Assembly (NCBI GenBank): GCA_019914995.1
Contig: CM034131.1
Coordinates: 3,566,501-3,630,500 of the forward strand
From: Acanthochlamys bracteata
Lineage: Eukaryota; Streptophyta; Magnoliopsida; Pandanales; Velloziaceae
DNA length: 64,000 bases
Direction of reading: 5' to 3'
Below, one piece after another: positions 1 through 12,334 of the stretch; position 1 is the first letter of the stretch, and each line of letters opens with the position of its first letter. The notes beneath the pieces are model-generated. The model did no database searches. It was not told the DNA's origin and saw only the letters and a list, made by a program, of their open reading frames with translations. The position numbers and the translations under genes were made by a program.

Positions 1-282
1 CTCTTCTTCTCCTTCTTTCCTTGCACTGCTACAATGGAGCTTCTCGATGCGCATCTACATATCTTGCTTCTCCCTGCAGCCGTTGGTCCTTGTTCTATCC
101 GAAGTTGCCACGACATCGTTTCTGTTCGCAATAGCTGTTGTCGTAATATGGTCGCCGTGGATGGACATCAGCTTCTCCTACGCTCTTCGTATCATTATCT
201 CTGCAATGTAATGGTACGGTGTAACTTCTATGCATTACAGCTTGACGGTGTATACACCTATTTGGAAAAATAAAAGGGATGG
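1..282. other. Window-edge segment, no recognised gene
   Basis: This is less AT-rich than what follows and holds an open frame of 79 codons on the plus strand (34-273). Its product is rich in Cys, His and Leu and matches no family I know. An overlapping frame is open on the other strand, so neither is convincing. It could be the edge of an exon or UTR that starts before the window. Confidence 0.3.
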
Positions 283-531
283 GCGTTTGGGATTGCATTT
301 CTCAAACGTTCATTTTTAATTTTACATTTCATATTTTTAATATATATTATATAAGTATTTAAAAAATTTATTTAGAAATTTAAAAAGTGTAGAAAAATTC
401 TACGTAGTGAGATCTTTTTATTGTGTATTCTTATTATTTTTTTGAAGTAAAAAAATAGAGCTTGTTTTTTAAAAAAGAGAAAAATATTCTCTATTTTAGA
501 AAAATTTCATTTCATAAGCACTCTTAAATGT
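283..531. mobile_element. AT-rich miniature inverted-repeat element (copy A)
   Basis: It starts with GCGTTTGGGATTGCATTT and ends with a near-complement (AAGCACTCTTAAATG). Between them lies the family core: a run of TTTAATATAT, then AATTTAAAAAGTGTAGAAAAATTC, then GAGATCTTTTTATT, then a TTTTTTGAAGTAAAAAAATAG block. The same order of blocks recurs at about 13.9, 20.0, 39.7 and 50.2 kb. It is non-coding. The DNA transposon superfamily cannot be assigned because no clean target duplication is visible. Confidence 0.6.
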
Positions 532-535
532 CCGA

Positions 536-1985
536 TGAACTCACTTTTTTAGATTTTGAATTTAAAACTTTAATTTAAAATTTAAATTATTAATAAAAAA
601 TAAGTTTTTATAATAATTTTATATTAAAAATTAGTTTTAAAATATAATTTTGAAAAAAATAATAGATTATTTTAATTTTTATTTATTTTATATTAAATGT
701 GAGTTTGAAAAAATAGAATTTTCGTGGTAGGTAACAAGCCATTGCGAATGTTCTTGAAAAAATAATTTTCTAAAATAGAAAATAGTTTTATCTAATTTTG
801 GCAAATAAATTTTACTATTTTATCTAAAAAAATAAAAAGTAATAAAATCTTATCATTAAAGTTTTTTATACTTTCTCAAATTTTAAATAAAATTTATAAA
901 CTATTATAAAAAATTTATTCAAAAATATAAAATAAATAGCTGAATAAAAATCTTTTGGCTAACGTATTACCAAATTCCCTCATAATCAGAATTAGTACGT
1001 ATTGTAATTACCTAAAATTTATTTTTTTGGCTAAATTTTAATTTTAAATTTAATTTATACTCTAGTTGTTTCAAATTTATTTTGAATTAGTTTTGTATAT
1101 ACTCAATTTTACTGAAATTAATTTATAAAAATTATTTTTATTAATTTAAACACCCTATTGGCCATGGTTATTTAGATGATTCGGATCGGATTAGTAGGAG
1201 CAAGAGGACGTGGCCCATTTTGATCCAAGTCCGAGACAGTTAATAAGCCGATGTGATTCCAATCCAATATCCTCTTGACGTGAAGAGCGTGCTGTACTTT
1301 ACCCATAACTTATCAAACTGAATTAAAAAATGATTTTTAATAAATTTCAAAATTACTTGTATGTATTTATATATCCTAATAATTTTATTTATAATATATA
1401 TCAAATTTATTTTTATAAACTTATTTCTAAATAATTTTTTAAATAAGCGAACTGGTTTCAAATCAAACATCTATAATAGCTGAGCAGTAACGAGCCAAAA
1501 GCGGACATAGATTTATAAAAGTGTTCACAAATATTACTTTTAAAATAAAAATATTTTATTTTAATAAAAAAATAAGTTTTAATTTATATCCTTAAAATTA
1601 ATAATAAAATCATATAATATAAAAATTTTATAAAAACTCTATAAAAAATATTATATAATAATAATTTCTATAAAATATTATAAATAATTTATTAAAATAA
1701 AATATAAAATAATATTTTTTTAAAATCACAATCAAATATATATTAAAGAATCATTGATACAGATGAAGATGTGAGCAGAGGCAGCCATCTGCCAGTTGTT
1801 TTCTTTCATCATTAGCCAAAAATCAACTTATATTCACAGCTCATAGAACAATAGAGGTCACAAACAATTCCAAAATTTGTGTAAATAGGACCCAATCCCA
1901 AAAGGCTGGATAAACTCGGGTGATGTAATTAAGTCTTATATTTTGTATCTATTCAAATATAAGAAAGTGATTATTGATTCTCTTT
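536..1985. other. AT-rich intergenic DNA with decayed repeats
   Basis: Very AT-rich, with no gene seen. Parts of 720-960 and 1505-1745 look like eroded copies of the miniature element described at 283-531 (runs of TAAAATAAAAATATTTT type), but the termini cannot be defined. Confidence 0.4.
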
Positions 1986-1989
1986 TCTC

Positions 1990-2166
1990 TATCTTAGAGT
2001 GCTATTTAAAAATTTAGATAGTATAAAAAATTTTATATAATAAATTTTTTTTATTATATATATATTTTATTTTTTTTAAAGTAGAAAAAATAAAATTTAT
2101 TTTTTAAAAAAAAAAATACTTTTTATTTTAAAAAACTTTTATTTTGTAAATAATTTCAAACGCACC
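1990..2166. mobile_element. Fragment of the AT-rich miniature element
   Basis: Contains the family blocks AAAAATTTAGATAGTATAAAA and TTTTTTTAAAGTAGAAAAAATAAAA, and ends TTTCAAACGCACC, which resembles the family end CCAAACGCCCC. The left part is missing. Confidence 0.45.
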
Positions 2167-2567
2167 TTACTTTCTGCAGCTTATTTTAATTAATCAAATG
2201 ATCGTAATATATTCTAAATCACTCAAAATGAGCTGTGGATTTATGACCTCATCATTACTCCTACAGCTTTACTTATATATATTAATAGATGGATAGAATA
2301 AATACACGAGCAGTACACCAACAATCATTCCAATTCATATTGCAATAACCGAAAACTAAAGCCGCGTTATCTCAATTCGATTGAATTAGTAAGAACAAAG
2401 TTTGGCAGAGCTTTAGTTTCTTAGAAACGTCTGCGGCTCTTCTCTTTAGAAAAAAAAAGAAGAAAAAAAAACTATTACTCATAAGAAATTTGGGTCTAGT
2501 TGAGTCTTGCAGTTGGAATATTGATTCCAAAAGAAGTGTCAGTTTTGATAAAAAGAGGTATGTATTG

Positions 2568-3422
2568 TAGGGGTGGCAATATATAATCCGATCCGAAAAC
2601 TCGACCTGAAACCGATTTGTTTAATTAGGGTTAGGGTTAGAAAATTTGACCCGTATAAATATATGGGTTAGATTAGGGTTGAACAAATTTGACCCGGTTA
2701 TTAAATGGGTCAACCCGAGTTAATCTGAAATTGACCCACCAACTCAAAATGTCATCTTTTGAAATAACAATTTTTAATTTTTTCTTACCATATAATAAAA
2801 TATTGATAATAAAAATAATCAATACTAGTTATTTACAAACTATTAAATTAAAATATATTTATAGTTAATTCTTTATTTTTATATCTTAGTAAAATAGTAT
2901 AATATGAAAATTATAATATTATCGAAAGTATTACTATGTAGGTATTTTTAATGACGAATTTAGATTTTGTATAAAGATTTTTATGAAAATTTTGTTAGAT
3001 AGATATATTTATCAAAATTTTTATCGAAATTATTAACCTAGTATTTGTAATCATAAATTTCAGCTGTTATCATATATTTTTTAAAAATAAAAACAATATA
3101 TGTTTTTATATTGTAAGGACCGATGAAGATATTAAGGAATATTGTTGGACATAATTATATCTTGTCAGTAAAAATATCGTGCACTTTCATTCGAACTGAT
3201 CTTATAATTTCACTAAAGCTTAAAAATATATAATTAATAATTAATAATTTTAATTATTAAATAAGTCGACCCGAATTTGACCCGGTTTATTAGTAGGTTG
3301 GGTTAGGGTTGACAATTTTGACCCGTATAAATTCATGAGTTGGATTAAAGTTGAACAAATTTAACCTGATTATTAAATGGGTCGATCCGAAACCGATCTA
3401 TTAACCTATATTGTCACCCCTA
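2568..3422. mobile_element. Non-autonomous hAT-type DNA transposon with 8-bp target duplication
   Basis: The element starts TAGGGGTGGCAATATA and ends TATATTGTCACCCCTA, imperfect inverted repeats of the kind typical of plant hAT elements. It is flanked on both sides by the exact 8-bp repeat ATGTATTG (2560-2567 and 3423-3430), the duplication length expected of hAT transposases. It is 855 bp and has no transposase frame, so it must be mobilised in trans. Subterminal sequences repeat GGGTTAGGGTTGA, TTTGACCCG and AAATGGGTCGA motifs near both ends, as transposase-binding repeats often do. The short TTAGGGTTAGGG-like run is part of this element and is not telomeric. Confidence 0.88.
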
Positions 3423-3613
3423 ATGTATTGGAGTAACAGCTTTATGTAATTTATGGTCCGTCTCTGCGAGCCCATGCTCTTTGAGAAAAGAGGATGCACG
3501 AATCCGAAGTCTTAGCTCATTATTTTGATTCAGTTCACGAAAGCAGGGTGACCAGTGGCATTAGAACAGCTGGGGAGTGTGTGGTTGGGTTTGGACTATG
3601 AAGCTGTAGTAGA

Positions 3614-3660
3614 ACGTGGCCACCTGTTGTGGTCAAAGTTATATAAAGCTTTCTAGATCT
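3614..3660 (+). promoter_or_regulatory. Promoter-like segment: ABRE-like core plus TATA box
   Basis: AACGTGGCC at about 3613-3621 contains an ACGTGGC core (ABRE/G-box like). It is followed by TTATATAAAGC (TATA box, about 3649-3659) and a CA-rich leader. The first ATG downstream (3692) opens only 8 codons, and a retrotransposon fragment starts about 80 bp later. This looks like a promoter cut off from its gene, but it is based on motifs only. Confidence 0.3.
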
Positions 3661-3776
3661 CCACAAAATAATCAATTTCAATTTCCATTCCATGCTAGTA
3701 TTCAACCGAAATAAATAAATCTAAGTGGAATCTCCATTTATCAGGCCCATATCTACGATGCATTCGCTATTGTAGA

Positions 3777-4192
3777 CCGCGATAAATTTAAAATTTTTTC
3801 TAAAACGGTACAATAAAAATAGTGAGTTCAACTTGAATATTATCTTAAAACAATCGATAAATAATATAAGATTAAATATTTTCGTAACACTTGCCCTTCT
3901 ATGAAGCAATTTTTTATTTTTTTAAATAAACTGATGCAGACTACTTGTTCTATAATAAATTTGAATGAACTATCTTGAAATAAAAATTAATTATTTATCG
4001 TGTAATAAAATGAACTATCTGTTCTGAAATAAATCGCGCTATTTATTTTAAAATAAAACGGACTAAGATAGCTATGAATAAAGTGAATAATAAAGTTAAA
4101 TTTAATCCACATCCGAACCGATTAGGCCTAATCCGCTCTAATATCATTTGAAGACTATTGATAAATAATATTAGACTAAATTTTTCTTAACA
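3777..4192 (-). mobile_element. TRIM (miniature LTR retrotransposon) copy 1, truncated
   Basis: Homologous to the better preserved copies at 34811-35321 and 48564-49110. The left LTR is about 3777-3899 and ends GTAACA. The adjoining purine tract, read on the minus strand, is AGAAGGGCAAG. Only the last part of the other LTR survives (about 4149-4192). Next to it is ATGATATTAGAGC (minus strand), a decayed initiator-Met tRNA primer-binding site. The internal part shows the family's repeated block (GAACTATCTGTTCTGAAATAAA type). There is no coding capacity. Confidence 0.65.
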
Positions 4193-4433
4193 TGCTTGAA
4201 AAAATAAATGATAAGATGAAAGTACTTAAATATAATATGAATGAATGTTGATTATGGCTTTATATATAACAATATATATATAGGCCATGCATAATTGACT
4301 TGTATTATATATAGCCACGATATCATCCAATATTTTTTTTGCACTCATGATGGGTCAAACAATATAAGATTGTCCAATACTATCTGAAATCGGTGTGGGA
4401 TGTGATTTTATAAAGAAGTATGTCAGCTGATCA

Positions 4434-4992
4434 TTAGATGTCATATGCGGTAAAAAAATAATGATCAGAAAAATGCTTACGAGCAAAATAATAATCAATC
4501 ACAATACATTTTGTTCGTTTATAGAAAACTAGATTACTTGCAATCTGAATAGCACTCTGATTTTCATAATAAAAAAGAGTAGATTCTGTTACTGTAATGT
4601 GTAAGTCAGAAAATAATTTTTGCACATAAATAATCTCCCTTATGGTAGTAGTCATAGCTCTATACTTTGTTTCTGTAAAAGAGCACACAACATTGGCTTA
4701 TTTTTTGCTTACTACAAAATTAGATCTCCAAGAAATAAACATAATTATATATTAGACCATCTAGTTGAATCGCATCCCTAATTAGCATCTATAAAAGCTT
4801 GAAGCTCCAAATTGGATGTAGAAGCATAAAAACAGAACGGGTAATATTGATTTGAAGATATTTGAGAATTTTGAGTAGAGCATTATATTGTGTTGATCGA
4901 GATGTACATATAGATTGCTTAACAATACTAACTGCATGAGAAATAATAGACCAAAAGTCATATAGAGATAAACAAGTTAGCCAACTAGTCAT
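4434..4992 (-). pseudogene. Copia RNase H / reverse transcriptase 3' fragment
   Basis: The minus-strand frame at 4434-4688 holds the copia RNase H pattern: a KYRAMTTTIREIIYVQKL block (family: AEYRAM...EIIWL), then YYENQSAIQIASNLVF (family: CDNQAAIHIA.NPVFHERTKHIE), then a TKCIVIDYYFAR block. The CD of the CDNQ motif has become YE. Upstream, 4789-4992 keeps a degraded version of the segment ahead of RNase H (ISHAVSIVKQ). A stop separates the two parts. It is a non-functional remnant of the surrounding element. Confidence 0.75.
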
Positions 4993-7286
4993 ATATATCG
5001 AGTAAGATTTGTGAGAGGCTCACCATTTGTAAAACAAAGCTTTACATGAAACTCTATGGGGTATCAACAGTCTTACTATCGTATAAACCTGCAGAGTAAT
5101 GATATCTGAATTATATATTTGCTGAGTATAAATAAACCTCTGTACTTTGCGTAATTTTCAATCTAAAAAAATAGCGAAAATAACTAAGTTTCTTCATCTA
5201 AAAATATTGATGAAGATGTTTATGTGTCGCCGCAATCCTCGCTATGTTATCTCCTGCCAAAATCATGTTATTTACATATATTAACATAACTACCCATCCT
5301 TACAGTGAGGACTGCACAAATAAAAAGTAATTTGAGAACTTAGCTTGAAACCTGCCTCTACGTTAACTCGCCGAGAACATTCAAACCTAACGTTAAGAGC
5401 ATGTTTGAGTCCCAAAATAGCACAACGAAGACGACATACATTACCTGATAAAGTAGTGCATGTTGGTGGCTTTGTGTATACAATCTCATATAATGTACAA
5501 TGAAGAAAATCACTTTTCGCATCCTTCTGTTAGAGGGGTCATTAGCGTACAGTAGCACAGCTAGTAGAGTACGAACTGTACTCATTTGGGCTACAAGAGC
5601 GAATATCCATCATAATGAATTCCATATTTCGAGTAAAGCTCTGGCAAAAAGTGTTATATTGCTCAATAAATTCGTCAGGTCGATATTGAATCATAAAGAT
5701 TCACTTGTAACTAATAGACTGCACATTTTTAGGTGAAACTACATCCAAGTACCGATCTGTTGAAGTGTACGAAACTCCTCTACTATTGTCTCTCGCCGCT
5801 CAGGCTACTGAGTTGCCTATTGGTAGTAACTGAATTCATTAGTAATATAAATAGTAGTAAGAAATGAATAAATAATAGAGAATAGAAAGCGAGGGTGATA
5901 AAATCAAACTTATCTAGCGGGCTTGAATAGTCTGGTCTAAAATAAGTAGGAGGTCGTGAGTTTGTTGTTACTAGCGAGTGGGTGGTAGTGGAGACGCAAA
6001 ACGTGGTGGAATAGGAGCATGTGAAGAATGTGGAGGTTTTCTATAAGCCAGCGTTTGACTCGAAAAAAAAAAGATGTATCAATAAAGGGAAATAATAGAA
6101 TATGATCAATGAAAACGCTAAAATACGGTATAGATGAGCCGAAACATAGTGTCATAAATTGAATACCAAGAGGGGAACAGAAAAAATAATGAGAGTCCAC
6201 AAGAAAAGTGAGTTGACGAGAAATAATAAAACAACTAGCTATAAGATCATAACAGTAATACCTGTTATACTCAGAACTAATACCAAGTATAAAACACTTA
6301 ACTAATTGAGTAGTTAGTTTTATCTGCTCAGTCGAAAGAAATAGAACAAATCAAGTACACAAAAAAAGTACGGATCATATTGTAATTTGGAGGAAACAAA
6401 AAAAAAAGACTATCATAATGTGTCTTGCCAGATAAGCCAGATGATGTTGCGATATTGATGAGATTAATGTAGCTAAGAACAGATTTTATCCAAAAGATTT
6501 GAAGAACTGAAGAGGATTGATAACAAGCTAATGTGAGTTATATATACATATGCTCATCAAAGAGGAATTATAAATAAGGAAGTCAATATGATACATTAAA
6601 TTGACATTAACACGAACATATACGCTTTGCTAATTTCAGTCCATTAGTAGCAAAATAATCCAGCTAGCAAATGGTGGAAATTGTTAGTATGATTAAGTCT
6701 TCTCAACACCTCCACGTAGGTGTTCTTTCCTTCTAGTGAGAGCATACCTCACCAATCCATCGAATCGAATGAGATCTACTCAACAATCTTGACTCTACAA
6801 AAAATAAAAACTCCATTCTCAGCAGATTCAGCGGCACGGAATTCTCCCCTGATTGCAACACTCACAAAATCTGAGTGTTATTTTGGAATCTTTTTTTTCT
6901 TCTTTTAGTCGGGTTTTCAATTGAATTTGATTACGAGAGTTTAGTGGGATTAAGACTTATCAAAGAAAGTTAGGTATAAATAATTCCAATGGAATGAGCA
7001 ATACATTTTATTTTTCTTCTTTTGGAAAGAATTTGGTGGAGTTCGAAAGAATTCGAATTTCTTTTCCAACTTTAGTGGAGAGATTAGATTATAAAGAGGT
7101 ACTGGAAGCAAGAGGGGAGGTATCGAAAAGCGAACAGAGGGTTGGATAGAACATAGGGCTGGATAGTGGGTGAAATAGAGGGAAGACGACAGTGAGAGAG
7201 ATTCAAATTTGTGCCGGAATCGCTACCGGATTACAGAGCTTAAAATTTCAGATTTGTTTGCTTTATTTTTCGGATTTTATTTTTTA

Positions 7287-8060
7287 TACAATTTCATTAT
7301 GTGTGATAACTATGAGTAGCTAAATTCTCTGAACTGGAGTTAAAATGAAACTTTAATAATTTTGATTTATTTCTTGAATATATGTGATGTATGGATTGTT
7401 AATTTTATTGTAAGTTATTAGTTCTTATATGAAAAAATATTTAGGTATTAAATTTATATGCTTAATCAATATTAGGTTTTATATCTAAATTATTTTATTA
7501 ATTGTGTTTGCAAGAATCAATTAGAATACGATTTATGAATCACAAGTTAATAACTATTGTTAGTATTTATTGGATCAAAGTAAATACAGCTATATGAATT
7601 ATGATTTCACATAATTTAATTCATCTCTAGTAACTTTTAAATAAGAGTTAGAATAATATTATATATAGGTGATTTTAAACTAGACCAAAATTAAATTATA
7701 AGTATCTAAAAACTAGATCAAAAATGTTAGGTATAAAATCTTCATAATCGTCATCATCTATTATCATATTTATTTAAAAATTAAATTAAATATATTAGTG
7801 GTGAATTCCAAACTATAGTTGTTTGCATCTCTGTTTTCACATACAGACACTTTATTTTGCTTTCTAAGCTTTCCTACACTTTTGATTATCTTTCACGAAA
7901 ACAAAACTTTTGATAGTTTATTTTGAATTAAAGTTAATAATAATCTCTGTAGAACAAACTTGTTATTTGCATATAGTAGACGACAATCGTGCACCTTCGG
8001 GATAAATTAGGGTATGTCACTAAGTTTTTCTTAGTTAATTTTGTCTACATCAAGTGTAAC
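7287..8060 (+). repeat. Interspersed 0.75-kb repeat, copy 1 (nested in copia remnant)
   Basis: This AT-rich non-coding segment aligns by eye along its length with 59850-60605 and 60606-61225. Shared landmarks in order are GAAACTTTAATAA, CTTGAATAT...GTGATGTATG, CTAAATTATTTTATTAATTG, AGGTRATTTTAAACTAGA, AATGTTAGGTA and TTTTTCTTAGYTAATT. It is probably retrotransposon-derived, but I cannot assign a family. Confidence 0.55.
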
Positions 8061-8089
8061 AGAAGTGATTTAGTGGTTTCAAGATTATG

Positions 8090-8155
8090 GCGTGTTCCAC
8101 TACTCCATTCTGTTCAGGAGTGTGAGGACATAATTGTTAAAAAAAAAGTATTATG
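8090..8155 (-). pseudogene. Copia integrase fragment
   Basis: The minus strand reads CPHTPEQNGVVE, the conserved copia integrase core motif (family: CPHTPEQNGVAERKHRH). A one-base frameshift then leads to RHNLETTKSLLL, which continues the motif in another frame. It is a decayed part of the surrounding copia element; the nested repeat begins a few tens of bases further on. Confidence 0.7.
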
Positions 8156-8838
8156 AGACTATAAGTTGGAATTTATAATAACATATGTATATTAACGAGC
8201 ACCATTAAAGAAAAATCATAATCCTACTATTAAATTGGGTCTAAACCATATACTGAAGGTGTTAAAAATAGTAAGAAGATTAGAACAATGACGCATAAAA
8301 TAAATCTAAGTATAATGAGTGTAGTCTTATATGAAACTCAAATAGTAAAGAAAACTAGTTTTGAAGTGCGGGACAAGTTGCCACGTATTTGAATGGACTA
8401 TTCAAAAGCATTATAATTTTAGATAAAATGTGATTGAAAGATATAACTGAATGTTTTTGTTTACTTAGAACTAACACAAGCAGATAAGGAGAAAAAGAAA
8501 CTCAAATAGACTTTTTAAGTGAGTTTTTAAAATAAGGCCTAGTGTTAGTTCCATAAATCGGTAGTAGATGAAATTACACCGATACAACTAAACTTTGATG
8601 GATTAAAAAAATGAAGATTAAAAAACTCTAAATAATACAATCGCTCATTTCTACAAGGACGATCAATCGTCTAGTCAGTATGAGGATTCTGCACAGAACA
8701 GTTAATATAATAAAAAACGATAATAAGCCTGATTTCTGAAAAAGTGCTGATAGAGATTAGTTATAAATAAGATGATGAACATGTAAGACAATAGGTAGAT
8801 TAAGAGAGTTTGAGATAATGAATCCAGATGAGGGATCG

Positions 8839-9303
8839 TTAGTTGAGAATCATCGCTGTATGTAATGATCGAAAGTTTGATACTAAAAATATAATAATAG
8901 ATAATAGTGATAGATTAGAACTCATATTATGAAATGCACTAGAATCTACAATTAAAGAATAAGATATACCAGAAAAGGCTAAAGAAGTAGAGATATATGA
9001 GCCAGCAAAAATGTACTGTTGCTGAAGTTCTATCTGGATAAGACGATATTGAATATTTGTGGAATCATTGTAGATAGAGTGAGAGACAAATGTATTATCA
9101 ACAATATTTTCACAGGCTACTCGAGAACGGATTGTGAGGAACCTTTCACCTTCATCCGCTCGCGATACTAAATAAGCAAATATGGGTGAAGATGGAACAA
9201 CTATCCACAATGTGGCTTGATTTCTTACAACAAGTGTAAGAAGGATTATACTACTGACAAGGATGAGAGAATTGTTACGAATAAGAGCACTACCCACTCG
9301 CAA
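8839..9303 (-). pseudogene. Decayed copia gag region with broken zinc knuckle
   Basis: One minus-strand frame is open for 154 codons. A different frame at about 9200-9250 reads CKKSSHIVDSC, matching the end of a gag zinc knuckle (C-X4-H-X4-C). The first cysteine of the usual CX2C pair is replaced by Tyr. The position upstream of the integrase fragment fits copia order. The long open frame itself is not obviously a protein and may be open by chance. Confidence 0.45.
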
Positions 9304-10160
9304 AATGGAAGAAGAAATGCGTGAATAGATAACAATAACTGTAGCTGAACAAGATATGTGTTATTTTGTATGATACGATCAGTCACTGACTGAAACTCTG
9401 GATGCAAAGTTATAAATAATTGGTAAAGTGGAGGACGCTAGCGATAGATACGAGCTCTTATAAAGCTTGAATCAGGACCTTCAAGCTTCAAAAGTTTGCG
9501 CCAATAGCCTCACATTAGTGTAGCGAACACTCAGATAGTGCGATCCAGAATTCCAATCTTCTATAACAGAGTTGATACTTTCTAACACCACTTGACTAGA
9601 AAAACTGAGTAGTCAAATGCTCCCAGAGTAATATAGCAGTTAGAATGTCTTTGAAATATAAACGAAGTGGTCGATCAACAGAACTAATGATGAATGCAAT
9701 TATTCGCTGATCATGGTCATCCCAAATATCTTGGGTAATACGAATGCTATTCTTGACGCAGTAGTTGCAACTTCTGCTCGTGAGAAAGAATATTGAATAG
9801 AGCTGAAATAAGAAGATGACACAGATTGCAGTAGTGATTGAAGGCAGTGACTACAAATCCGACGGCAATGACAATTTTCTAGAGGTTTTTTGTTGTAGTA
9901 AAGATGATAGAAAATTTAAAGATATGTTGAAATTGATGATCGATTGAAAAGAAAATTAAATTAAATTGAAGTTGAAAAGAATTTTCAAGATCGAATAGCT
10001 TCGTATCATGAAAAAATAGATAATAAGAAAAAAGTAAACTTGAATATAGGATGAATAACTTGTCATTAGGGATTTTACATGTCACAATGTATGTCAACTA
10101 CGTATATTAAGAATGTATTACATATAGCCCGACAAGATAATCCAATAGTGCCCTTTTAAC

Positions 10161-12334
10161 ACTTATAATTACCCAAATAATATTATCTATTAATAACCCT
10201 ATGATTTTAGGTTACTTTGTTATTATAGTGTATTAGATGTATATATAAATGAAATTGGATAAGGAAAAAAATGAAAAATAATTCAATATGTATTCATTTC
10301 TATCTGTTTAGGTCAATAAGAAGCTTTCTTTAGAACATTGCGTTTGCAAATTCTGCGTCTTCGTATAGCTATGCTTGTTGGGCATATCAGCGCTCAATTA
10401 TCCGCATATACGATGGAAAATTTTTGTTTGTACCTTCTTGTCAAAGATAAGATCTTCTTTAACTAAATTTTATCTCAATAAAATAGATCAACAATATTAA
10501 ACCTTCTTGAAAAGGTTATAAACATTCACATAGTTTTGAATTGTGTAAGTAGTGTAATCATACATGGGTATGATACTAACAATTAACTCTCCCCTAATGA
10601 TGTGGGATCATATTGAACTATCTTGCAAGTAGTATCTTCACCAATCTAAAAACAAACCAACTACTCTTCAATCTAGTTTACAGAGTTTTTCTAAGCCTTT
10701 TCTTGTCTTTCTTAACAAGGAGCACCTTTCGATTCACATTTCAAAAAAAGTTGTGACACTTTGGAAAGAGACGCTCAAAACCAATTTGAATACCTGAAAT
10801 TGTAAACTGCATGATTCAAGATAATATTCTAGAAGAAAAAATTTGTTGTTATCTAGAAAAAGAGAGTTTTTATGAACGCCGGAAGGGTAGTGGAATCTTG
10901 AGGATGAAAATGGAAGAGTAGAGAAAGTCGAGCACATTTTGTCTTATGCTACTTGGACTACGAACTGAAATGAATATTCAAACGTCTCCCGTCCTTGCGC
11001 TATAAACAAAGAAAGCAGCAAAACCGAAAAAGAAGTAAAAAAGCTGAAAGCGTGAAGCTACATATATCTGTCTATGCACAGGCAAGGCACTGGAATACCC
11101 TTCATTTTATATTTCATTTCTTCCTTTCCACGCTCACCAACACTGTATCTTAATACTGGAATAGGTTTCGGATATGTTCCACCGTGATTATTAGTACTTA
11201 TTATAATTTTTATTTTTTAATAAATATTATTTGTTTAAAAGTAAGAAAAACTAAATTTATTTTTAAAAGTAAAAAATTTTAAATAATTATCTTAAAAAAA
11301 TTATTATTTTAAACACTCAAATAATACCAAAGCGTTTCTTTCTTTTATTTCACATTTTCACTGCAGATCCTGCGGTGATAAGGCTCATATTCAATGATAA
11401 CCCCGTCCCAAATCCAACCATGCCCAAAAACGTTATGTAAAACCTTTGATAATATAAAAGTCTATCTAGCATGAAAAGTGAAAGGGGAGTTCTAATGATG
11501 GATGATAGGGGTGGGCATGCCATCTAGCGGAAATGGCAGGATTGCCATGTGAGAGGAGCCTGCATTGCAGTGCAGACAATACAAAACAATGAATCATGTT
11601 TTCTAAATCTATACAACATTTAAACCACTGTACTCTGCAGAGAAGGGTATCTTTTCTTATGAACCTATCTATTCTTTCATCATCAATCGTGTATATAGAA
11701 TCGTTAAGTCTCCACAACTCTTTCTCTCTTTCGATTTCTCTATCATTCATAAACGACAAACAACATTAAAGAGATCAAGATCAATCAAACACTTCTGCTC
11801 TACTGTGTGCGTTTGACTGATCACACTCACATGAACTTGTGTTATTGGATTTTTGTCCTAGTCGATCAGGTTGGTGCGTTAGTTAATCATGGACGGCCAC
11901 CAACTCCAACTCCAAGATACGTACACGTAACACATTCCAACTTATTGTACAAACACATCTATCTATTACATAGAGCAATTAGTTTAGAAAGAAAGAAGAG
12001 AAAACAATTAACCATACATACTTTCAACAGACTTTTGCAAGCATCAACAAGGGAAAGAAAGTGTACTCAAATTTCATACAACTTTTAAAAAAAAAGAATC
12101 AGAAGACGAAGAGACCTAGACACATCGATCAGAAAACATTAATACAAATCTGAAGCCACAGATTTTGATCTTAGCTCTGACTTTCTTTTTTACCTTACCC
12201 ACTGTATTTCAATAGTAAACAAATAATAGTAATTAACAAGCAGTAATGAATCTCAAAAATTACAAACAGAAAAAAGAGATAAACCAAAGTCGTGACAATG
12301 TTCGTGTCATTGTAAATGATGCATGGGAGTAGTT
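10161..12334. other. Intergenic DNA and 3' flank of the downstream minus-strand gene
   Basis: No gene recognised. Parts of 10300-10900 look retrotransposon-like but carry no motif I can name. About 11180-11325 has blocks of the AT-rich miniature element. 11340-12334 is less AT-rich and probably includes the 3' UTR of the gene ending at 12335. Short open frames here (such as 11466-11759 and 11807-12088) show no recognisable domain. Confidence 0.4.

Larger units (their letters stand above)
4297..10160 (-). mobile_element. Decayed Ty1/copia retrotransposon, minus strand, with a nested repeat
   Basis: Read on the minus strand, recognisable pieces occur in copia order. A gag zinc knuckle is at about 9200-9250, integrase at about 8090-8150, and reverse transcriptase/RNase H at about 6200-4430. 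All frames are broken. A repeat related to those at 59.85-61.2 kb interrupts it (about 6.68-8.06 kb). Segments 4297-4340 and about 10115-10160 share a GTATTAYATATAGCC...CGA...ATCCAATA pattern and may be the LTR remnants, but that match is weak and the outer limits are approximate. Confidence 0.65.

Noticed and set aside
34-273. 79-codon frame at the window start as a gene
   Set aside because: No family resemblance, overlapping open frame on the other strand, and no splice or promoter context.
2620-2640. TTAGGGTTAGGGTTAG, a telomere-like run
   Set aside because: Only about two and a half units, and it belongs to the hAT-type element, where GGGTTAGGGTTGA recurs at the other end.
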